A program made the translations under genes and the position numbers. The notes below the pieces were generated by a model. The model was given only the letters and a program-made list of their open reading frames with translations. It did no database searches and was not told the DNA's origin. A DNA stretch of 64,000 nucleotides from Dillenia suffruticosa (Eukaryota > Streptophyta > Magnoliopsida > Dilleniales > Dilleniaceae). The stretch is taken from positions 12,444,174 to 12,508,173 of the forward strand of contig JAVTVX010000002.1 of NCBI GenBank assembly GCA_033439265.1, read 5' to 3'. Below, in pieces: positions 1 to 12,621 of this stretch; position 1 is the first letter of the stretch; each line of letters begins with the position of its first letter.

Positions 1-105
1 AGCTTGACTCCTGTAATGCATTATCGTAATATGGTTTTAAGTAATTTATATAGAATTTTCTGTTGGTCAATGAAATGTTTCATGTTGATTTGTGTTCTCT
101 AACAG

Positions 106-2227
106 GAAATTGCTTTACTAAGTCGTTTACGGCACCCAAACATTGTGCAGTATTATGGATCTGAGACGGTAAGTTTTCTAATGCATTCTCTCATTCTTTT
201 ATGTCATCTAAATTTGAGTATTTTTTGACTCAAGAACAAACACATTCTTCCCTTCTCTCCTAACAATAACAGTATCTATCACAATGACCTTCCTCTCCAT
301 AATGTTTAAGCAACTCTTTGCTTGTGTTACCGAGCACTTGCACCCTTCTAAGTCCTTTAGAAAGTACTCCCTTATTCTCAAACACCTTCTTATGAACAAA
401 GGAGGACTTAAAATTTATGTTTGCTATTGACTCACGCTCTTAGTCTCACTCTCTCACTGGCTCATCCTGTTGTTCCTCTGTCTCTGCTTGACACCAGCAG
501 TGGCCTTTTTGGGAAAGAGAAAACAGGAAAGATATAAAGAAGGAAAACAAAAGAACTGGTGCCAATTTTGTAGAGATAGGGGAATGACTGGTTCTTTTAA
601 CCATTTCTTTGTTGGACATTTGCAGGTGGATGATAAATTGTATATTTATTTGGAGTACGTTTCTGGTGGTTCTATCTATAAAATTCTTCAAGAATATGGC
701 CCACTCGGTGAAATTGCTATTCGTAGTTATACTCAACAAATTTTGAAGGGGCTTGCCTATCTTCATGCTAAAAACACTGTCCACAGGTGAGTCTGTCAAT
801 ACTTTCACTCTTCAAATGCTTATGCCAGGTGTCTCATGTGAGGCTTTATCTCAATGCTTTTTCGTGGTTTCATCATGGGTCAGATTACAACTGTGGTATA
901 TGGGTTACATATATTATTCTTTTTGTTTTCTTTCCAGGGATATTAAAGGAGCAAACTTACTGGTTGATCCCAATGGCCGTGTGAAGTTGGCAGATTTTGG
1001 GATGGCTAAACATGTAAGAATATTCTCACTGGTACTAGTAAATGTCAACATATGTAGAGATTATTATTTAGCTCCTAATCTGTCTCCCATGGGTTGGCAA
1101 CGACGTCCGAGGCAGTTCTCTGTTCATGCCATGATTCTGTCATGAGGTGTTGCATTTTCACCTGAACATTTTTTGCAGATCTCTGGTCAAGCTTGTCCAC
1201 TGTCATTCAAGGGAAGCCCTTTCTGGATGGCACCAGAGGTCAGATAGTTCTGCAATTACGTCAATGCATTACTTTTGCTCCATGGCTTTTTGTATTTATG
1301 TCTTAAGTTCCTTGAATTTTGTAGGTCATAAAGAATTCAAATGGTTGCAACAGTGCTGTTGATATATGGAGCCTTGGTTGCACAGTAATAGAGATGGCTA
1401 CAACAAAACCTCCTTGGAGCCAGTATGAAGGGGTAAGTAGTCTACGACGTGAGAATAAAGTTTTAATATCATTCTTTGCTGGTTATAAAATGCCTTTCTT
1501 TAGGCACATGCATAGCATACAACTCTCATTTTTATGTTGATGTTTTTCTTGAAAGGTTGCTGCTATGTTTAAGATTGGGAACAGCAAAGAACTTCCTGCA
1601 ATGCCTGATCATCTCTCAGAAGATGGCAAAGATTTTATAAGGCAGTGTTTGCAGCGAAACCCTTTACATCGTCCTACCGCTTCTCAGCTTTTAGAGCACC
1701 CCTTTGTTAGAAACACTGGTCCCCTGGAAAGACCAATTACGAGTTTAGAGCCTACAGAACTGCAAGCTACAGCTACAGATGGGGCCAGATCTCCGGTATG
1801 ATCCTTGTTCCTGGTCTCATTCTTCTGAGTCTATTCTTATTGGGTTTAACTGGATGCTTGTAGCATTGCAGGTCTTTTCCGTTATTGTTGTTGTTGTTTA
1901 TTTTTTTGTTAAAAAAAATCCACTTTAGCCGTTGTGGTTCAAATCGTCACCAAGTCTTCCTTTTCTCTAATCTCACTGTACTCCCTCTGTCCATTTTAGA
2001 AGGTTAAACAAAAAACACGTTATTTTTTTAAGCATAAATATATTGATTTGTTTTGAGGAATGTAAGTTAATTTGTTTTGCCTGGTTTTTCTCATCTTTAT
2101 CAGGATTAATGTTGGTATAAACTCTTATTTTTTAGGGTGTTGGCGGACATGCAAGAAACAATTTGTGCTTTAATTCAGAAGCAGCAGATGGTCATTCTCC
2201 TAAAGTTTCAAAGGCTGGTCCACTGTC

Positions 2228-2287
<60 letters not shown>

Positions 2288-3807
2288 TAGTTATGGCAAC
2301 AATTTAGTCAGCAAGACCACAGCTGTGTCTGTGGACCCAAGAGATAGGAAAAGGAAGAAAAGCACCAGCAATGGTTGATGATAGGTCTGCATTTTCACTT
2401 GCGGTATCACTGCCCCTGTTTCTTGGTCATTATAAGCCTGTTTGAAAAGTTTACATGTTGCGGGGGCCCTTTGAAAAATGTCATTTCCATAACCCATTTT
2501 AAAACCTTTCTTCATGCAGTATGGTGCTGCCTCAGTGAAGAAATTTTTGCAGTGCGGTGTCAATTTAAAATGTAGAAGCTGGAAGTTGTTGATGGATGGT
2601 TGGATAGATGTTTTCAGTAGATTTGAGATACCTGGCATTCATCACCCTGGTCGAGGCAAAGTGTACAGTATTGGCCTCCGCTAGTTTCCTTCTTATACTT
2701 CAAGCAGTACAAAACTACTAGAAATAGGACAGAACCAAGATATGGACCAAAAGCTGCTGGTCTTCGAACAAGTGTCTATGTGCTAGTCCACATTGACACG
2801 AACCCATCTTTACAGCATCCATATGTTGAAGATCTGCAGGACTCATATTATCCTTAATTTCTTTCCCTTCCTGTCCATTGTTGAGTACCTAGGCACCTAT
2901 GGACTCGCTTGATGGGCACCTGAGATAGAGCTCAATGGTGAATAGATATTGCCATTTCTTCTTGTCTGTCTTTTCCGAAGGCAATGTCATAAAGTTATTA
3001 CTCTGCAGTGACCTGTGGTTGAGATTGTTTGGAATGGAGAAATTTGCTATCTGTGATTGTGTGGTGAAATAATTGACTTCAAACCATGCATTTCTTGTTT
3101 TCTTCCCATCCATATGTAAGTAATATTAAGGTTGAATTCTCTTTGTGCCTACTTATTGTGTTTTGATTGCTAAAGAAAACATCTTATAACTAAGTACGCA
3201 TTGCACCTGTAGCTTTCTTGAGAATCTGGGTGAAGAGCTGGTATGCTGAAATTTGTTTCTGGTTTCTCTGATCTGCAGTGATATGCATGTGCAGCAGAAC
3301 ATATCATGTCCGATTTCACCCACCGGGAGTCCTAGCCTACATCCAAGATCACCACACGCCATGGGTAAAAGGATGTCTCCCTCTCCTATATCCAGTCCTC
3401 GTACCACATCTGGTGCGTCTACCCCACTCACTGGGGTTAGTGGTGCCTCCTCATTCCACCACCTGAATCAGCCAACAAGTTACTTGCATGAAAGTATAGG
3501 AATAGTTCCAAAGCTGCCTCCCGATCTCCATTTCAATACCTGCACTTCATATCAAGATTTAAAGCCTGACTTGTTTTGTGGGATGTCTCAAGTTTCTCAA
3601 GGTTTCCAGGACATGGTATCCAAAAATAGTCACCTTGTGTATCAGTTTGGACAGCCCGTCTTTGGAGAGACCAGGGAATTATATAATGGTCAATCAGTGT
3701 TGGCTGCTCGTGTTTCTCAGCAGCTCCTGAGGGATGATCTGAAGCTCAACAGATCGCAAGACCTGTATTCTGGCTCTTCAGTGTTTGGTCATTCTTTTGG
3801 AACGTAA
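106..3807 (+). CDS. YDA: YODA-type MAP kinase kinase kinase, 3' part (partial)
   Basis: Serine/threonine kinase that phosphorylates MAPKKs; family members act in stomatal patterning, zygote polarity and stress signalling. Exons with matching phase: 106-168, 626-786, 938-1013, 1179-1238, 1325-1432, 1556-1795, 2136-2230, 3279-3807, giving 443 residues. The first codons read [20 protein letters not shown] (alpha-C region), then the hinge LEYVSGGS, catalytic [10 protein letters not shown] (split over two exons), DFGMAKH, activation segment [12 protein letters not shown], and the end of the kinase lobe at LLEHPFVRN. The C-terminal tail is Ser/Pro-rich ([36 protein letters not shown]), characteristic of YODA. 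The glycine loop, catalytic Lys and long regulatory N-terminus are outside the window; bases 1-105 are intron. The exon-7 donor abuts a CT microsatellite. The stop at 3805-3807 is followed by 3' UTR to roughly 4.5 kb. Family assignment is firm; YODA versus its closest paralogues is inferred from the tail. Confidence 0.92.
2232..2283. repeat. (CT)n microsatellite at the start of a YODA intron
   Basis: About 26 CT units begin directly after the G of the 5' splice site GT (2231-2232). If the intron (2231-3278) is retained, the frame runs through the repeat as Ser-Leu repeats and ends at a stop at 2376-2378. Confidence 0.95.
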
Positions 3808-5030
3808 ACTCATCCAGAGTTCTTATTTTCATGGTTTTATGTTGCATTATCCTGGCTATGCCAGAGCCCCGGGTAAACCATGCTATCGGAGGCATATGCT
3901 CCATCAACTAACTTTTGGATCTCAGTAGCAAAGTGGATGAAGACAAGTGAAATGCTTGTTACCATGGAGGGGCTTGCTGGAAGATTCAAGTGGTAAGCAA
4001 ATTCTGTTTCACCCGAAGTGCAGTATAAGCATCTGTTATTCACAATTTGTTTTTGTATTATTACAGACACCACTGAACGGAAATTGTTTACTTGCCTATA
4101 CAAGAGAAAAAAAGGGGAAAATTGTGTAGAGAACATTTTGGATCTGGCTTGAGATTCTTGCATTGTTATTTGTTTTGATCTAACATAATCAAATGTATAT
4201 AGAAATTCTGAAGGTGCATGTTTTCGATTTTGTAGGGAAGTTGGCCTCCAGTTTGAGCATTAAGGTGTTGCTTTCTATGGCCCATCGCGCACACACCTAT
4301 GCTATTACATGCTAGATGTTCACTTTCCCTAACGAGGTACTGAAGATTGGGACTTTATGGAAGCCTGGATTTTGTTGAGGCCGGTAATGGCTTGACAAGA
4401 TTGTGCCGTTCAGTCTCTTATGTTGGCTCATAGCAGCCACCTTTTTTTTTTTTTGTTTTTTCGGCCACTGTTTTTGTAACTAAATCATTACTGAGTTATC
4501 AATGAAAAATGCCAAAATTTTTCTCCAAATTTCCTTCCTCTAAGTTGGACAAACTCCCCAACAAGAACTGTCATATAAATGTGTGATCATTGAAATGGTA
4601 TATGAATTTTCCAGGTTTTCCATCATCAAGCTTTTCAACCTTGTAGCTGGTTTCTTATCTTTGGGTCCTTTTTATTTTTTTTTTGGTTTTTCCTTGGAGT
4701 TGAGAGTCACTCATCCGGTTTCCATTCCAACTGCCATTTCAATCCAAATATTCTCTACTATAGGTATTGCCTTTGATGCAATTTAGTCCTGTGTTTTTTA
4801 AGTGACTTTTTTCTTTATTTTTTTGGTTCCAGGTTTATTTATTTTTCATTTGAAGGTAGACGAAACAAGTTAATTTAGGGGTATACTTCCAAAGAAAGGG
4901 CCCTTCGGCAAATACGGTCAAAAGAATAAATGATTTTTCCCTGATAGGTATGTTTTGGTAATTTTGTCACTTAAAATATGATACTGCATTTATAGTGACG
5001 CTAGGAAGGGACAGCTGTTAAGAATTGTCG
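3808..5030. other. YODA 3' UTR and gene-free spacer
   Basis: The first roughly 700 bases are probably the 3' UTR of the kinase gene; no single clear polyadenylation signal can be fixed. The rest is AT-rich with T-runs (4442-4454, 4675-4685) and no supported gene. Confidence 0.5.
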
Positions 5031-5168
5031 GGAGATCAGAGGCATTCAATGCCTTGAGTAGCTTCCTCTGGGTAGAAGAGCCTGTAAACCCAGAAGGCCT
5101 TTTTCTGCTGAAAGGACACATGGTTTATGAGATTGTTCACAAAACCCAGAAGAGAGTTGAGGTCGATC
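5031..5168 (-). pseudogene. Orphan first exon of a TIC32-like SDR gene
   Basis: On the minus strand an ATG at 5121-5119 opens a sequence matching exon 1 and the 5' leader of SDR gene A (11115-11260) nearly base for base. It reads like SRKxPSGF followed by STAEEVT, but one base is lost within the Thr-Ala-Glu-Glu stretch, so the frame shifts. No exon 2 lies within reach downstream (lower coordinates), where the YODA 3' end follows. This is the 5' stub of a fourth tandem copy that was lost or truncated. Confidence 0.8.
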
Positions 5169-5674
5169 AGAATCAGAATGTTGTCGTCGGGGGAATGGGA
5201 AAGAGTGGAAAAAACCAATTTAACATGAGCTGATCGGCCCAAAAAATACATTAAAATGTGCCTTTAGTTTTCACCTTATGTCACCTATTTTTTATCCAAA
5301 AAAAGCTTTAATCAATTAGTAATTTCATTCGGATTGAAAAATGCAAGTTTGAACTTATTTACCATATTCAAGTTCATAAAGTTCAACAAAATTGGCTTTT
5401 TAATATTAAAATCCATATGATGAAGATAAGAATTGACAAATTCTCTTTCTCAGTTATAAAAAGAGAAGTGAAAACAACATTCTTTCTTCATGGTACAAAA
5501 TGTTGATCAATTGTTCATGTTAGTGAATTTATCATAGATTATGCAAATGATCAAACTTTTTAAATTCAGTTGCGAAACATCTCTTCATACACTTGGGGAT
5601 CTAGAGTTTTGAGTTTTTAAATTTATAGTATAAAAAGTTATTTATTATTTTTTTTGGTAGAAGTTATTTATTTA

Positions 5675-6040
5675 TTTATACAACAACAACAATGTAGACA
5701 TTCTATCCCAAATTTTAGGATCAGTCATTTGAGAGACAAATATCGAGCGGATTAAAAAAAAGTATTGATTTAATTTATATAGATTCTCTTACGCTACTCA
5801 TTTCTATGTAAAACTATCTTCTCAACTAAATTCATAACTATTATGTTTTTACGAATAAATTGTATCTAAGTTTTCAACGGCCCATCTCTATATTTTACTA
5901 TATCTTCTATATTTAAGTTGTCAATCCTCCTAACAGGTACATCCCTAGGTTTTCGTTGCACATATTCAAACCACCTTAGACGGTACTCTCGCATCTTATC
6001 CACGATTAAACTAACTCCAAACTTATTATATATCTTTTCA
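5675..6040 (-). mobile_element. 3' fragment of a non-LTR (RTE-like LINE) retrotransposon
   Basis: The minus strand has decayed coding sequence readable as RLRWFEYVQRKPRDVPVRR, the conserved C-terminal end of plant LINE reverse-transcriptase polyproteins. An AT-rich tail follows, ending in TTG repeats (seen as ACAACAACAAC at 5680-5691). No RT core is present, so this is a 5'-truncated, dead fragment. The exact 5' limit is uncertain. Confidence 0.6.
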
Positions 6041-6696
6041 TTTTTAATTCTATTTTTTCTAATTTTATCATTATTTATTTATTTATATATTAAATAATAA
6101 ATTTGTTAAATAAATTTATGTTAGTCAATTTGTTTTGTCTCCATGTATTTATTTAGAATATATAATTTATTGATTACTGAGCATTATATTTTGTTTGTAG
6201 AAATGGAAGAAATATTAAAAATTATCTCCATTTTAAAGATTAACATAAACTAAAATTTTTTAAAAGACATGGTATGAAGAAAAATGGAAAATTTTATTTA
6301 TTTTTTATTTTTATTATTTTTTGAACTTTTCCTTCATACAAGTTCAAAATTTTCATTACGCGTCCTTGCCCAATCCAACGATGGCATTGCCAGTTTCTTC
6401 ATCTGTACGTGTTATTTAGATTAGATCCATCCATCCCATTTTTGGATGTGTTGTCAGCAAAGAGCCTTTATATTTTTGTACATTTTTGTACATTTTTGTC
6501 AAAAGAAAAATGCAAGTCTATCTTTTCCTTGCGCTACTACCAAAAATACTCTTTATTTTGGATATTAATTAGTGATTTCACTCATACAACTGTGTAGAAA
6601 GTACTGTTATTCAAAAGAGAACAAGGATCTCATGTCTCTCAAAAGTTTCAGCACAAAGGTAAACTTCCTTTGTAAGCACAAAAAAAGGGGGCAGAA
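6041..6696. other. Spacer between LINE relic and SDR gene A
   Basis: AT-rich sequence holding the probable 3' UTR of gene A next to 6696. No supported coding region, RNA gene or clear repeat seen. Confidence 0.4.
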
Positions 6697-9600
6697 TTAA
6701 CTGCTCAACTCCATGCTGAAATCCCATAGTTTCTTTGCCAATTCTGCATCATTTGCCATAGAGCTCGGCTTGGCAATATTACTATCTGAAAAGTATTCAC
6801 CACTCGCACCTTTAACCTGTGGACTCAGTGCCACATAGCATGTTGTTGCCGCTCCCTGCACTCATGTTACATGAAATGCTTAAGTTGAAGGAAGGAAAAA
6901 GATTACCATCAAAGCACAATAAAAGTCATTTTAGAAGACCATGCTACTTGAACATTCTTAAGGAAAATTAAAATTACCTGTGGGATACTTTTGAGCACGA
7001 GTTTCCCAACCGTATTAGCCATGACTGCACAACAAAAGCAACAAAGAAATAAGAGCACTTAAAAAATAACAAAACTTTCCTCAAACATGCGCAAAAACAA
7101 ATGCTTACTACTATTTTATGGGTAATTCAATGTTCTGCAACACAATTTTATTAGAAAACTTATTAGATATGACTTTGCATTCATCCCTTCAAATTGCCTA
7201 GCATGTTGCACTGCAATCCATCTAACCTCAATATCTTCGGTTTTTATTTTTTAGTAGGCTTAGGAGATCTTTGTATCAAGATGAGACAGAGGGTTTCAAT
7301 TATGGGAGTCTGAAGGAAATTTTTTTTCCAATGAAAATGTAACTGAACTAGTATATTTTCTTCCCATTATCAATGATCCAAAAACTTATCGAGCATCTCT
7401 TCTGAACAGCTATGAACATGGAAATTATATCATCTTACAGCTCTTCCCAAACAATATGGGCCAGCAAGTTTACCATCAATAAAGCTGTGGTAACGTGTTA
7501 GGTTGGTCGCAATAGCTCCAGGGTGAAGAGCATTTGCGGTTATTTCCACCCCTTCTTCCTGTAAATATAAGAAACATCAAATGCCAAATTGGACTGCAAA
7601 TAACATTGCAAGGTCTAGCAATAGAAACACAAAAAAAAGGGGAAAGGTCATAGAGTGGACCACATGATTGAAGGAGTTTCAATGTCCAGCTATTATTACT
7701 ATAGTGCAGCATACAGTGAACTCCTCAAGTTGAAACAACCACCAAACAAACAATTACACAAAAGCCTAATCTTTCATGTCATACATGGCAAAGTTATTTT
7801 GGATCTGCTATTGCTAGATATCCTTTCAATCTCTACTAACATATTCATTACATAACTAATTTTACCCAACTTACATGGTTAGTTACGTATAAAGATTAAT
7901 ATCTTTGGAAAAGGGTTAAACTGATCAAATTCAAGATTTGCATAAAGTAATAAGCATTGTAATGAATAGAATTTCACATTAGCATAGTTTATAGAGGTCT
8001 TGGGTCAAAAACACACAGAGACTGTTTGAAAGGAGTAGAGATGTGGGCAAGAGCCATATGGACTTGAAAGCAAACATTTATATTTCTTCCACCTATAATG
8101 TTTATTGCATCGGAGATGATGCTATTTCATGTTAGGAAAATGCTAATATGTTTTGTACTCCTGAGTTGTTATTCTGATGGTTAATCAATTAATTTAAAAT
8201 TAAATTTGATACTCACTGCTGCCTGATTTTGATGCATGCAGATGAAACACAAGAAATACAAAATAAGGATATTTATTAGCATCATACTTTGTGTATGCAG
8301 AAGAACTATACCAAAACCCACTCTGGTTCAACTAGGATGCTCAATTATTGATGTTGCTATGAGAAAATTTACGAAGTAGTGGTATTGGGAGAAGAGAGAC
8401 ATATTCATCAATTATCGAGATTGGTATGAGAAAATTCATGAAGTAGTGGTACCAACAGAAGAGAGACATATTCAATACCTTCAGACGTCGTTTAAGCTCT
8501 TTGGCATGCAATATATTAGCTAGTTTTGACTGTCCATAAGCAAAGAGACTGTTGTAACTGTTATTGCAAAATGATAACAGCGTTAAAAGATTATTCAAAC
8601 TACAAGATTAACCAATACTCACAAAACATTGTCAAATTGTTGAAGTAGCCTTACCTTGATTCATCATTAATCTTGTCAAACCGAATTCCCTCCCGATACG
8701 TGAACTGGTGGCCCATTGATGAAAGGTTTACTATCCTACCTTCTTTCTTGCTTTCAAGTGCTGTCTTCTTCATAGTATCTAACAACAGATTTGTCAAGAG
8801 AAAATGACCTGCAAACCACAAAAAGGTATTTACCCCATACAAGCGCATTCAGAACAACATGACCATGAATACGAACAAAATGTAGCACCACAGAAGAACT
8901 GGTTCCAGGCATTACAGACGGCCGCGTTGAAAGAGGCAGAAAAGGAAGAAAGAGAAGGCTGTAAACCACCTCTACGAAAGGTAGTTTTGTAATGTAAAGA
9001 GAAAGGTAAGACTTCTTTTGGATCTTTTAGATCAAGACCAATTTAAGATCCATCTACAACAGAACAGAAAGATATAGGATAGAAATCCTTTTTACTGTAA
9101 CGTAATTCGTGGTTCATCAACTTACTAGAAGTGATCTTGTGAGCAATATAACAGACAACGCAACAAAGACTAACCACTCAATCTCACGTTTTGACATGAT
9201 TTGGAGGACTCTGTGCCCAAACCTTCAATAGTGGGAAATAACTGATACATGATTTGGTGGTCAAAGAACAGATTCATACCATTAATATGTTAGGTCCAAC
9301 ATTAAATATAAAATACTTAAAATTTAAAAATTTAACTAAAAAGCCCATACAAAAAGGAGCATTATGCAATCCAAACAACATTACCTATGTGGTTTGTGGC
9401 AAATTGCAATTCAATCTTGTCCTGTGAAAGCATGAAAGGGCATGCCATAATTCCTGCATTATTACTTCCAAGAAGAAGACAAAATCTAAGTCCAGAAATA
9501 GCTATAAAAGAAGTAGCTATTCGTCAGTAAGATTCCTAATATATATCAGGTAATGCATGCCCTGAAGGAGAAATGGCATCAAAGCAACAGTTAAGGAGCC

Positions 9601-11220
9601 AAACTGTTTTTGCATGAGTATAGGCGAGTATGAGTATAAATAAAACAAGAAATGGGGTGACTATGAAGGACAGAGTTATGACAATTGTTATTACATGAGA
9701 AGGTGTAAGGGAAGACCGGATGAAATATATTCAGATGCAAATTTACGAACTGATGCCATTGAGCTAAGATCTAACTCCATAACATCAACTTTGGCAGTTG
9801 GTATTTCCTTAAGTATTGATTCTTTGACTTTCTGACCAGCATCAACATTCCTCACTGCCATAATTACATGAGCATCGCGCAGGGCAAGAACACGAGCTGT
9901 TTCCGTGCCAATTCCACTAGATGCCCCTAAAATTACAATGTGTGTAAGCAGTAGAGATGCCAAAAAGAATAGTTTAATTCTAATTACTCCCTCGGAAACA
10001 GACTACTACTTCTTGGACTAAAATAATAAATATATATTTGAAGTTGCACTTCAATACATAGTAAAGTGATGGGGAGTATATGAGGAAGAAGATAAAGATA
10101 TTGTTATGACCGTGGACTGACTAGAAAAAAGGACATCGCTGCACCACCTAGGTGGAAAGGCAAGAATGAGGCAAAAGTCTGGTAATAAACATCACATAAC
10201 TCATCACAAGCCTGAATTTTCTACCGAAGTTTATATGCAACTAAGAACCTGACTTATAACAATCTTTCTGAATTTTTCTTTTGGTCGACATGCCATTTTT
10301 TGGATTTTTACTAATTAATACCCACATTGTCACCTAGTTCCAAGAACATGTTTGTGATGGGCGCTATGAACCTTGTGAACAATTTACAGATGATTAAGTA
10401 CTTCAAATAAACAAACCTAGATGATAACCTATCATAGATTAATAGATTTTCAAAAAACAGGAAGCCACAGATAATTATGGCAAAACTAAAGAGTGCTCAT
10501 TAATCAACTACCCATTCGTGGTCAGAAAAAATACAGTCCGAGGAGAAATATCCCCACAAACCCCACCACGCCCGTCAAACATAATTCCTTTATCTATCAC
10601 AACAACATAGCGTAGAGAGTGATCCGACCCATATTTGAGGAAAATCTCAGTAACCCAGATACAGAAATTGATTAAAAAAAATACAAATTCATAGTAAAAG
10701 CCAAACATAATCCACTAGGTTAATACTTCCCCCCCCCAAGGGAACCCATACAAAGTCATGGCAAAACCAAGGGGTGCTCATTAATCAACTACCCATTTGT
10801 ATTAAGAAAACAAAAGCCCTAGGAGAAATATTCCACAAAGCCCACAAAACCCGTCAAACATAACTCCTCTAAACATCGTAGAGAGTGATCAGACGCATAT
10901 TTCAGAAAAATCACACTAACCCAGATACATAAATCGATTAAAATAAAAAAGACAGAATTTATACTAAACGTCAAACATAATACATAATCCAACCGTGATT
11001 CATTTCTCTCAAACATATTGCGTGCCTAGGACATATTGAAGACCCGAATAGGAGTTCAAAGAAACAAATTGACAAAACAAAAATCTGAGAGAGAGAGAGA
11101 GAGAGAGAGGAGACCTGTGACAATCGCAGTGAGACCGGAGGCATCAATGCCGTGAGTAACTTCCTCTGCAGTAGAAGAGGAAGAAAACCCAGAAGGCCCT
11201 TTTCTGCTAAAAAGCCACAT
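6697..11220 (-). CDS. TIC32-like short-chain dehydrogenase, copy A
   Basis: NAD(P)-dependent oxidoreductase of the classical/extended SDR fold; the closest named relatives are TIC32 of the plastid inner envelope and plant 'retinol dehydrogenase-like' proteins. Eight exons (descending): 11220-11115, 9926-9695, 9464-9385, 8808-8655, 8557-8479, 7558-7474, 7024-6978, 6855-6697, sum 942 nt, 313 aa. Start [20 protein letters not shown] matches the family N-terminus. Visible motifs are the cofactor loop TGASSGIG, the D-L-S-S after the third strand, NNAGIM, FATNHIGHF (structural Asn), NLSS (catalytic Ser), YGQSK (catalytic Tyr and Lys) and HPGAIATNL. The C-terminus is EYFSDSN...[15 protein letters not shown]. 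All splice sites are GT-AG and in phase. The exon-1 donor runs into a GA/CT microsatellite. Substrate and plastid location are inferred from family only. Confidence 0.92.
10488..11000. repeat. Internal tandem duplication in intron 1 of SDR gene A
   Basis: Two diverged direct copies of about 220 bp (about 10488-10712 and 10762-10985) share GAGTGCTCATTAATCAACTA / GTGCTCATTAATCAACTACC, CCCGTCAAACATAA and GTAGAGAGTGATC blocks. A third copy lies at about 15756-16020 upstream of gene B, so the segment travelled with the SDR duplications. Confidence 0.8.
11086..11112. repeat. (GA)n microsatellite at the 5' end of SDR A intron 1
   Basis: Read on the minus strand, intron 1 begins GTCTCC and continues as (TC)n. 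This resembles the YODA intron that also opens in a CT tract. Confidence 0.9.
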
Positions 11221-11387
11221 GGTTTATCAGATTGTCCACAAAAATCCCAGATGAGAGAGAATTGATCTGGAAAAAGAAGAGAATGAGGTGTTTTTCAAGC
11301 GGGTGTGTTAGAGGAGAGTGGGACCTGAGACTTCTTGGCCAGCGGAAAATAAGTCCATAACGTTAGACTAGACACAGGTTCAACAGG

Positions 11388-11399
11388 TCCCCCCCCCCG

Positions 11400-11430
<31 letters not shown>

Positions 11431-11432
11431 AA
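11388..11432. repeat. Poly(C)/poly(A) low-complexity run
   Basis: A run of about 30 C (one G interruption) is followed by about 12 A, upstream of gene A. Such a run is prone to sequencing and assembly length error. Confidence 0.8.
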
Positions 11433-12051
11433 TCATTTGAACGTGGTGGTTTACTTTTGGCAGACATATATAGATTAATTATTTATATATATTCATTTAT
11501 TTATCTGAAGGTGGTGGTTTACTCTATATATATTCATTTAATTAATTTTTTAGCCCCCCCAACCCCCAAAAATGGGGTTATTTATGATAAAATTTAGAAA
11601 GAGATAAAAATTAAAATTTTATGTTGTAAATAACGCTTATTGTTATAATTTTTAAATTACACACACATATATATATATATATTATAAAAACTTTGGAGAG
11701 ACAGCCCTCCAGCCTTCTTTCACTCCTCCCTTCATTTGACCCCTGGATCAATCATACCATTTCCCATGCTTTGTCAAGGAAACAGCAAAGCAAGACAGGA
11801 AAGCTCTCTAATTGAGAATGAAATTCATAAACAAAACAAGATGTCATTATTCCAAAAGAACAAACCTCTCCTTGCTTTGAGCTTTTCTAATTTAAATCAT
11901 AACATAATGGCAATACAGTGAGGGACTACATGAAAAAAAGAAAAGGAAAAATGTGATGAGAGAACAAACTCCCACTCAAGAAAAAATTCATTCTTATTAT
12001 CATTTTTCTTCTTCTTAAAAAAAGGAAAAGACAAATGCAGTAAATACGCAA

Positions 12052-12589
12052 TCACTTGGTCGACAAATCCATGCTGAAATTCCATAACTTGGTCGCCAAT
12101 TCTGAATCCGTGGCCCAGGAGCTTGGCTTGGCAACATTGCAGGCTGCAAAGTATTCACCACTTATTCCTTTCACTTGCGGATGCATTGCCACATAGCATG
12201 TAGTTGCCGTGCCCTATATAATGTTCAATGAGATGGAGATAATTCAAAAAAGTCAAAAAGAAGAATAAAATTTACTTTTCATCCAAAATCAGAAAATACC
12301 TGCTCAACGGTATGCGCCACATATTTCGACACATATTTCAGAAGTACGGCCAAAGCTGCATTAAGAGAAAAAGGTTTAGTTTAGAGCACTTGCAAACATT
12401 TCGACTGTCCAAGAAAAACAGAAACCTGAAATGGAAGTCTACCCTTGAGAGGACCGCTGTAACGGATAATATTGGTGGCAATTCCTCCTGGATGGACTGA
12501 ATTTGCAGTTATATTCACACCTTCTTCCTACAGGTGTACACAAGTGATAAGATTTTGCAAGATGCATTTTGACATTGATTTGCCACACC

Positions 12590-12621
<32 letters not shown>

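Noticed and set aside
446-808. Open frames on both strands over the YODA exon 2 region
   Set aside because: They overlap the real exon (626-786) plus intron; only the exon part has kinase homology.
2291-2638. Minus-strand open frame in the YODA intron
   Set aside because: No domain, lies wholly inside an intron of the opposite strand.
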